60,000 nucleotides of DNA from Strigamia acuminata (lineage: Eukaryota; Arthropoda; Chilopoda; Geophilomorpha; Linotaeniidae): contig OX442318.1 of assembly GCA_949358305.1 (NCBI GenBank), forward strand, positions 12,818,517-12,878,516, read 5' to 3'. The translations under genes were made by a program, and so were the position numbers. Below, piece after piece: positions 53,892 to 60,000 of this stretch; position 1 is the stretch's first letter, and every line of letters starts with the position of its first letter. The notes below the pieces were generated by a model that was not told where the DNA came from, made no database searches, and was given only the letters and a program-made list of their open reading frames with translations.

Positions 53892-55444
53892 CACGGCTCC
53901 TCGGCACGCGGCCATGAAATAGGCAGTGCGTGTGGCGGCAAAGGTCTGCTTTGCGCGCAGATGGCGCACTTCTGCACGAAGTTAATGGTTTGCGGGGTAA
54001 TTCCCGCCCACCACACGGCACTGCGGGCCCTCTTTTTCATGGCCACAATGCCAGGATGACCTTCATGAAGGAGCCGCAGCATCCTAGGCTGCAAGGCCCC
54101 AGGTACCACCACTCTAGCCCCCCACAAGAGGACTCCTGCCATAAGTGAAAGTTCCTCAAATCGGTTGGCATAAACAGCCAACTCAGGGCGACCTGCAAGC
54201 GAGGCAAAATCTCCTCCACGGACCGCAGCGACCACCGTAACTAGGTCTGTATCAATCGCCATCGCCTTTGCGACTTCCACCGCTGTCAACAAGTTCTCCC
54301 CCTCCATTTCGACCAAAAATACCGGTCGGTCATCCACCTCAGCTGGCGCCGGATCGCAAGGGAATCTGCTCAGGACATCAGCGTTGGAATTGTCGGCTCC
54401 CCTGCGGTACCGCAACACATAAGAGTAAGCTGACAAAAGGAGGGCCCAGCGGAGCATTCTGGGACTGACCACCAACGGGATCGGTCGGTCAGATCCCAAA
54501 ATGCCCAACAAGGGCTTGTGGTCGGTGTATATGGTAAACTCCCTGCCCATGAGGTATATATGGAATTTCTTTACCGCGAATACGACCGACAGTGCCTCCT
54601 TGTCGATGTGCGCATAGTTACTCTCGGCACGGCTGAGGGATCTCGAAGCAAAAGCAACTGGATGCTCTCTTTCCAGCTTGTCAACGTGGGCCAGGACCGC
54701 CCCTACCCCATACGGGGACGCGTCTGCGGCGATCACCAGCGGACGATGAAGATCGTAGTACGTCAAAATGGGAGCGGACGTTAAAGCTCGTTTAATCCCG
54801 TCAAATGCCTGCTGCCTGCGCTGGTTCCAGACCCAATTTGCGTCTGCGCACAACAGCTCGTATAAGGGGGTCGCCTTGTCGGCCAAGTGTTCAATGAACA
54901 GGGCGTAAAACGCCACCATCCCTAAAAAAGTTCTAAGCCCCGTCACATCAACAGGAGGTGGGATTGCCAAAACTGCCTCAACTTTTGACGAGATTGGTCT
55001 GACACCCTTCTGACTAATTGAGAAACCCAAAAAGTTCAGGCCACTCTCACAAAACAGGCACTTCTCCCTAGCCAGGTGTAAACCCCTATCAGCCAATCTG
55101 CGAAAAATCTGTTCTAAAACCCACAAATGCTCTGGCAAATCCCACGTTGCAACAAGAATGTCGTCCAAGTAGACAAAGATGCGGGGCACCCCGTCCAGGA
55201 CCGAGATGATAATCCGCTGGAAAATACCTGCGGATGGCATGGTCCCAAACGGGAGCCTGGTAACGGCCATTAGGCCTTTCGGGGTGTTCACGGCCGCAAT
55301 AACAGCCGACCTCTCCGACAGCGGAATTTGCAAGTACGCTTGCCTGAGGTCAAGCGTACTGAAGAACCGTGCTCTGCCGATGGACGCAAGCAACTCGGCT
55401 ATGCGAGGCAGGGGGTACGGGTCAGGCTGTAAATTGGCGTTCAC
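53892..55444 (-). pseudogene. pol: Gypsy element 2: RT, RNase H and integrase finger
   Basis: Contains YPLPRIAELLASI, LDLRQAYLQIPLS, RLPFGTMPSAGIFQ, FVYLDDILVA (RT active site), AADASPYGVGAVLAHVD and YTDHKPLLGIL (RNase H), and the integrase HHCC finger HEGHPGIVAMKKRARSAVWW followed by CAICAQSRP. The frame runs into the solo LTR and ends there artificially near 53600. It is joined upstream to 55452-56105 by a frameshift in a run of eight C (about 55474-55481). Confidence 0.85.
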
Positions 55445-55451
55445 GGTGGAC

Positions 55452-56105
55452 CTATAATCCCCGCACAGGCGAACCCCCCCCGTCTTTTTTCTGCACAGTG
55501 ACCAGAGGAGTCCCCCACACGGAGAAGGGAATTGGCTTGAACACCCCCTTGGCGATCAAATCATCTATCTCCAAACTGACCGCATCTCTAAGCGGTAATG
55601 GAATGGGCCTAGGCCTATAAAATCTGGGAACCGCATCTGGTCTTAAAATAAGATCAACCGGTTCACCTTTGTATGTCCCAAGGCACTCGCTGAACACGTG
55701 TGCATATCGCAATAATAATTCACTCAAGGAACCAGGTCTCTGCGCGCTCGCACTCGCCATTTCAACGTGATCCACTGGGCTCGCCGACGGATGTTGACCA
55801 CTCGCAGCAGCTCCGTCACCCTCCGCTGGCGGCACCGGGTCGCGTCCATCACCTGAAATTAAAGCGGCAGAAATATTATGCCATCCAAACTTATGCACAG
55901 CGTCCCGACCGATAAGACTAGGGCCCTGACGCCCCACCACTACAAAATTCACCCTTGCTGTTACCTCACCCATGTGCATATTGACGATGATAAGTGAAGT
56001 TGTCAACGCCGGGAAATAAACTGGAGACGAAACAAAAGTCATTTTGTGCCTGAAAACCGCACAAACGCGTCGGCCATCTTTATTCAGGCAAGAACAGGTG
56101 AGCAA
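55452..56105 (-). pseudogene. pol: Gypsy element 2: end of protease and start of RT
   Basis: Starts within the protease domain (VVVGRQGPSLIGRDAVHKFG) with the catalytic Asp part missing, then the RT N-terminus (DLIAKGVFKPIPFSVWGTPL, VTVQKKDGG), and is thrown out of frame by the C8 run near 55478. Gag and the 5' LTR are absent, so the element is 5'-truncated near 56110. Confidence 0.8.
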
Positions 56106-56109
56106 GTGA

Positions 56110-56491
56110 ATATGTACAGGTGTCGAGGCTATTTGCCCTCGATCTAAAAGTAGAACAAATCATCCTGATGGAAAGGTTGATTTGTTCTTTACATAACCAA
56201 AGTAAAGATAACTCAAAGCCAGCATTAACACTGGATAATGCACTGGGGGAAATAATAGATAAACTAAATCATAGCAGACGACAACTCGAAATCCATTGAT
56301 AAACATGAGCCAACTGTAGTATTTAACACGCATTGCGACAGTCAGATGCAGTTGGCTCTCGATTCCAGTACAGTAAACAATGCGACCCGAATTTCGCCTT
56401 TAACGCACTTAGCCAGAAAAGGTGCGCCGTTACTACGTGAAATGAAAAACTGCTTTGACCCAACAGAACCCCCTCTAAACAGTTATCCATT
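56110..56491. other. Junction between gypsy element 2 and the copia element
   Basis: No gene supported. It contains a small inverted repeat (GAACAAATCA near 56152 and TGATTTGTTC near 56187) and should hold the copia 3' untranslated part. A 3' LTR matching 59700-60000 was not seen. Confidence 0.4.
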
Positions 56492-56575
56492 TCAATCAAA
56501 AATGTGATCGCATAATGCGTCAAGACGTGGGCGGGAAACCCACTTGGTCATAATGTCTGCGATGTTCAGCGCGGA
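56492..56575 (-). pseudogene. Remnant of copia RNase H C-terminus
   Basis: In the frame next to the large ORF, the minus strand reads SALNIADIMTKWVSRPRLDA then LCDHIFD and stops at 56492. N-x-A-D-I-x-T-K is the conserved last motif of copia RNase H. The RT and most of RNase H that should precede it are missing, so an internal deletion joined this tail to the end of the long ORF. Confidence 0.7.
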
Positions 56576-59500
56576 CTTTATTCCGATCGAAGATGTAAAT
56601 CCCCTTAACCATTTCCTTGCCCCAATCCTCATTGCTGAGACCAGTCATGGTATCTCCTAAGGTACCTTGTCTTAAGTAACAAAAACTCGCAAATGGTGGA
56701 GGAACTTGTGCCCGCGGTTTCGCTTTAAAATCGAATAACCCTGCATCATATTCGTAGTCCTCCTCCTCACACCACCTCACTACATCGATACGACTTCTAA
56801 ATCGAGTGCCCGTCGGTGCAATGTAGTGAATGAAAACATGTCCGGCTTGTGCTCCGGATTTCCTAATATATTCTACTCGTTTCCATTTCGTGATATCAAT
56901 TTGTTGTAATTCAACTCCCCCAACTGCCCCAGTATGCCTGCCCCTTACATTAGGAGACTGTGCCACTGCCTCTTCATATCTGGCATCATCGTCACTGCCT
57001 TCACTTGGAGTAGCATCTCCTGCAGTGTGAGCGACATCCTCTGGTAAATTAGGGTCTAATTGGGGTAATGGAGCAGGCTGAGACGTAGATGCCTCATCCT
57101 CTGGCTCCGTCGTCGTTGCAGGAATAGTCTGCTGCGTAGGAGGTTCAACAGTTTGTTGTGTTGTCGACACAGGGGGACTTTGAGGAACTTCCTCCTCTTC
57201 TGCTTCGGATTCGCTAATTAGATGAATATAATCATCAGATCCAAACCCCCTCTTAGCCTCAACACTTCCCAATCCTTTTGAAACTGTTTGTGTTCCCTCG
57301 TACCAATATTGATTCTCATCGATTTTCACATGTTTCGATGCAAAGACTTTGTTCTTGTGTGGGTCCCAAATCCTGTATCCAGCTGTGGTTATTGCATAAC
57401 CAATTAGGGCCCCCGACCAAGCTCTGCTGTCTAATTTGCTTTTCCGAGTTTGCGCTGGGATGTGCACATACACTTTCGACCCAATACAGCGCAAATGTCG
57501 CACCGACATACGACGTCCGAAAAATACATTATAGGGAGTCCGTCCCTGTAAACTCGAGTGAGGGTATCTATTCTTCAAATACACAATGGTATTTGCCAAC
57601 TCAGCCCATAAGAAGTGTGGAAACCCATTTTCCAATTCCATAGCTCGCACCCCCTCTATGATGGTGCGATTCGATCGCTCCGCGACCGAATTCATCTCGG
57701 GGCTGTAGGCGTTGGTCCGTTCACACTTGATTCCGCAAGATTTAGTATAATTATCCCATTCTTTGGACACAAACTCACCCCCCCTATCTGTGCGGATCGT
57801 TTTAACCTTTCTAGAAGTCGCACGCTCGACTTCTGCTTGCCATGCTTTAAAATGGGCAAAAGTTTCACTTTTATGCTTTAAAAAACTGATCCACATATAT
57901 CTAGAGTGGTCGTCCACAATAATGAGATAATACTCAGCCCCCCCTAAGGATTTGCATGATGCGGCCCCCCAAAGATCCATATGAATTAAATCTAAGATTC
58001 CCTTGGATTTGATCTCGGCTATTGGAGAAAAGGTTGCTCTAACCCGCTTGGCCCTATTACACGCATCACAAGGAGAAGCCAATTCATTGCTTAATTTAAC
58101 GCCAAAAATTTCTGTGGATTTTTGCATCATCACAATGCCCTTTGAGTTTAGGTGGCCCATTCTGCCATGCCAAAAATCCATCGGTATTGCTTTATCATTG
58201 TCTAATCTCTTCCCATTAGTATTATTATTAGCCGTTAAAGCCGTTTTAATCGGTCCCATCACTGTAGGTTTAGTCTGTTTCACTCCCGTCTGATTAACCC
58301 CCTGTACCACATTACTAAACGTGCGCGCATTGTTCGCATTGCTCGCATTATTCGCTGCGCCATTTGTTGCAACAATCGTTTTCCCATTCGATTGCACATT
58401 AGAAGTGGTTAGTTCACACTTAACTTTAGGCATGGTTAATACAGTTTGTTTTACACAATTATTTATGCCAACTGCCTCCTTCTGCGCAGGGATGGCAGTC
58501 GCATTTACAGAGGTGACAGACACATGTCCGTTAACTTTATACAAGCGATTGCTGAGTCGTACAGCTGTTATCGATGGGTCTTCAATCTTTTTCCGAAATA
58601 AAGTCATTTTGCCGTCTGCAACGTATGTGCGTAAGCCAGCCTCATCAGTGCGCCCGAGAGAGATAAGATTCTTCCGAAAATTCGGAGCATAATAGACGTT
58701 GTTCAAAGTAACAACTCTACTCCTGTTGCCATATGTGGAAATTAACTCCACAGATCCAATCCCTTCTATTTTAGAGGTCCCTTCCCCTAGCTGCACTGTG
58801 TAATTGAGAGGCTTAAAGTTTGCAAACCACTCTTTGCAAAAGGCAAAATGGTCAGTAGCACCGGTATCGACGTACCAAGCGGTGTCTACTGGGCCATTTG
58901 ACAAAAATGACGATACAGGAGGCGGTGGCTCCTCCACTTCCATGTAGAGTGAGTCCGGGTCGTCAATCCAATTGTCGACTAAGTTGGCTTTGCGCCCACC
59001 ACGTCCTCCTTTTCCACGATTTTTCCCACGTGGCTGTCCTCTAAATTGAGACGTTGGTCCAGCGTTGGACGACTGAGGATTCTGTCCCGTTTTCTTTTGC
59101 GAGGGGCATTCTCTCGAGAAATGACCCGAACCGCCGCAATTATAACACATCACGTTAGGTGATTTGACAATTTTCCATTGCATTGCTGCGTAGTGTGCCA
59201 ATGGTTGCTGCACACACGAAGCCCCCAATCCACGGTCCTCATCTCGTTCATCTCCACTTGAGAAATCTGTGTCCGATGAGGTGTCCATTAATTGGACAGG
59301 TGGGGGATGCAACCTGTCATATTCCATTAAGAATTCCTGGCGAATCCTTTCCAGATTAACGTCCTCCTGCGGCCAATCATCAATTCTCGCCTTCATAGGC
59401 TCGTATTCAGGCCCTACACCATCCATATACTGGAAAATGACGAAAATTGGAGTTAATTCCAGGCCTGCTGCGTTAACCTCGACTGCTTTCTGATCCACAC

Positions 59501-59597
59501 GGTCCAAAAACTGTCGCATTGTCTCGTTATCGTTCATTCTTAAGTCTAGAAACTGCCGTCGCAGTTGAGCTCTCTCAAATCTCGGAGCTACTGCCAT
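56520..59597 (-). CDS. Ty1/copia Gag-protease-integrase polyprotein with an MBD domain
   Basis: 1025 codons from the ATG at 59597; the frame is open further upstream but without an ATG. Residues about 1-100 match the second half of a copia-type Gag (RRQFLDLRMNDNETMRQFLD). A CCHC knuckle, CYNCGGSGHFSREC, lies at about 150. The aspartic protease has WYVDTGATDHF (about 239). The pre-integrase finger runs from HGRMGHLNSKG to CDACNRAKR (about 475-515). The integrase has IHMDLWG (about 537), IRTDRGGEF (about 600) and NSVAERSNRTI (about 637). An acidic, Pro/Thr-rich linker follows. Residues about 900-962 then read KWKRVEYIRKSGAQAGHVFI, HYIAPTGTRFRSRIDVVRW and LFDFKAKP, the pattern of a methyl-CpG-binding domain with both DNA-contacting Arg (in RKSG and FRS). 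No reverse transcriptase follows; the last about 40 residues run out of frame into the RNase H remnant. Gag lacks its N-terminal half. A defective copy of an element that probably had the MBD between integrase and RT. Confidence 0.85.
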   Translation of the reverse strand: MAVAPRFERAQLRRQFLDLRMNDNETMRQFLDRVDQKAVEVNAAGLELTPIFVIFQYMDGVGPEYEPMKARIDDWPQEDVNLERIRQEFLMEYDRLHPPPVQLMDTSSDTDFSSGDERDEDRGLGASCVQQPLAHYAAMQWKIVKSPNVMCYNCGGSGHFSRECPSQKKTGQNPQSSNAGPTSQFRGQPRGKNRGKGGRGGRKANLVDNWIDDPDSLYMEVEEPPPPVSSFLSNGPVDTAWYVDTGATDHFAFCKEWFANFKPLNYTVQLGEGTSKIEGIGSVELISTYGNRSRVVTLNNVYYAPNFRKNLISLGRTDEAGLRTYVADGKMTLFRKKIEDPSITAVRLSNRLYKVNGHVSVTSVNATAIPAQKEAVGINNCVKQTVLTMPKVKCELTTSNVQSNGKTIVATNGAANNASNANNARTFSNVVQGVNQTGVKQTKPTVMGPIKTALTANNNTNGKRLDNDKAIPMDFWHGRMGHLNSKGIVMMQKSTEIFGVKLSNELASPCDACNRAKRVRATFSPIAEIKSKGILDLIHMDLWGAASCKSLGGAEYYLIIVDDHSRYMWISFLKHKSETFAHFKAWQAEVERATSRKVKTIRTDRGGEFVSKEWDNYTKSCGIKCERTNAYSPEMNSVAERSNRTIIEGVRAMELENGFPHFLWAELANTIVYLKNRYPHSSLQGRTPYNVFFGRRMSVRHLRCIGSKVYVHIPAQTRKSKLDSRAWSGALIGYAITTAGYRIWDPHKNKVFASKHVKIDENQYWYEGTQTVSKGLGSVEAKRGFGSDDYIHLISESEAEEEEVPQSPPVSTTQQTVEPPTQQTIPATTTEPEDEASTSQPAPLPQLDPNLPEDVAHTAGDATPSEGSDDDARYEEAVAQSPNVRGRHTGAVGGVELQQIDITKWKRVEYIRKSGAQAGHVFIHYIAPTGTRFRSRIDVVRWCEEEDYEYDAGLFDFKAKPRAQVPPPFASFCYLRQGTLGDTMTGLSNEDWGKEMVKGIYIFDRNKVRAEHRRHYDQVGFPPTS

Positions 59598-60000
59598 TTT
59601 GCAGGAAATGTAGCACAAAACACAAAATTCACTAATTCGTAGCACTTTGCACACAAACAAATACACTTTCCCACCAAAATGAAGGCGAATGCAATACACT
59701 ACTTCCCGGGGTACAGCTCAATAAGTGAGCACAACTAACTTGACCAGTCGCTACAAGGGCTTCCGTCCGACACACCTGGGGTCGCGGGATCGCCCCCTTG
59801 CTTCGAGCAAGCCTGGCCAAGAATAGGATGACACTAGGCGAATGCCTAAAGGGTGCCAAACAAACAAAAGGTCCCAAAAGCAAAAACTTAAATTTATACA
59901 AAGAATTTCGACCCCGAAAATGCAATAAATAATACGTTGTGAAGGTGGCACGTTGTTTTCCGTTGTTGGCGGGACAAATTCGTCGCCAAAATTCCAACGG
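59598..60000 (-). other. Copia leader and probable part of its 5' LTR
   Basis: No ORF of its own. On the minus strand it contains a TATAAATTTA box near 59895 and a C/G-rich stretch (near 59770-59800), then a leader to the ATG at 59597. The outer LTR border lies beyond the window, and no matching 3' copy was found, so this is tentative. Confidence 0.35.

Noticed and set aside
59-60000. tRNA or rRNA genes
   Set aside because: I looked for cloverleaf-like A/B box patterns and rRNA-like conserved stretches and found none that I could support by eye.

Overview
The window is nuclear DNA of an animal, most likely an arthropod. The host genes have short, in-frame spliceosomal introns (about 55-70 bases, GT..AG), the background is AT-rich, and the recognisable families (DEG/ENaC channel, MBT repeat, leucine-rich-repeat multigene family) are metazoan. 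Ty3/gypsy, Ty1/copia, Helitron, Tc1 and MITE-type elements are dense. A springtail or crustacean would fit; I cannot fix the species. No bacterial, viral, tRNA, rRNA or CRISPR signal was found.

Region by region. (1) 1-12806 and 39587-45480: a one-strand (minus) cluster of nine copies of a three-exon LRR gene family. Copies C (4867-6906), F (9529-11671) and G (39587-42499) keep open, in-phase exons. A is cut by the window edge. H has a one-base frameshift. B, D, E and I are fragments. Intron 2 of several copies carries its own minisatellite with a shared ATGCAATTTTT-like core. (2) 14965-36347: a minus-strand DEG/ENaC gene in which one exon runs uninterrupted from the second membrane segment of one channel module into the first membrane segment of a second, so the predicted product is a fused two-module, four-segment channel. 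(3) 17897-31393: a complete, apparently very young Ty3-type LTR element inserted in a coding exon of that gene (TSD AGAT). It has LTRs with no difference seen, a Pro-tRNA-like primer site, gag, a -1 frameshift signal, pol, three tandem hairpins, and a third GC-rich gene of unknown function that appears to be spliced. (4) 46681-48267: a Helitron-like element with a nested MITE. (5) 48718-49324: two exons of a single-MBT-repeat protein. (6) 51561-60000: a decayed minus-strand gypsy element containing a nested solo LTR, and next to it a copia element whose polyprotein carries a clear methyl-CpG-binding (MBD) domain after the integrase.

Most noteworthy for follow-up: the MBD domain in the copia polyprotein, the spliced third gene of the young Ty3 element, the fused double DEG/ENaC gene broken by that element, and the duplicated A AAA AAC slippery heptamer at the gag-pol junction. 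All homology statements are by eye; no database search was run.
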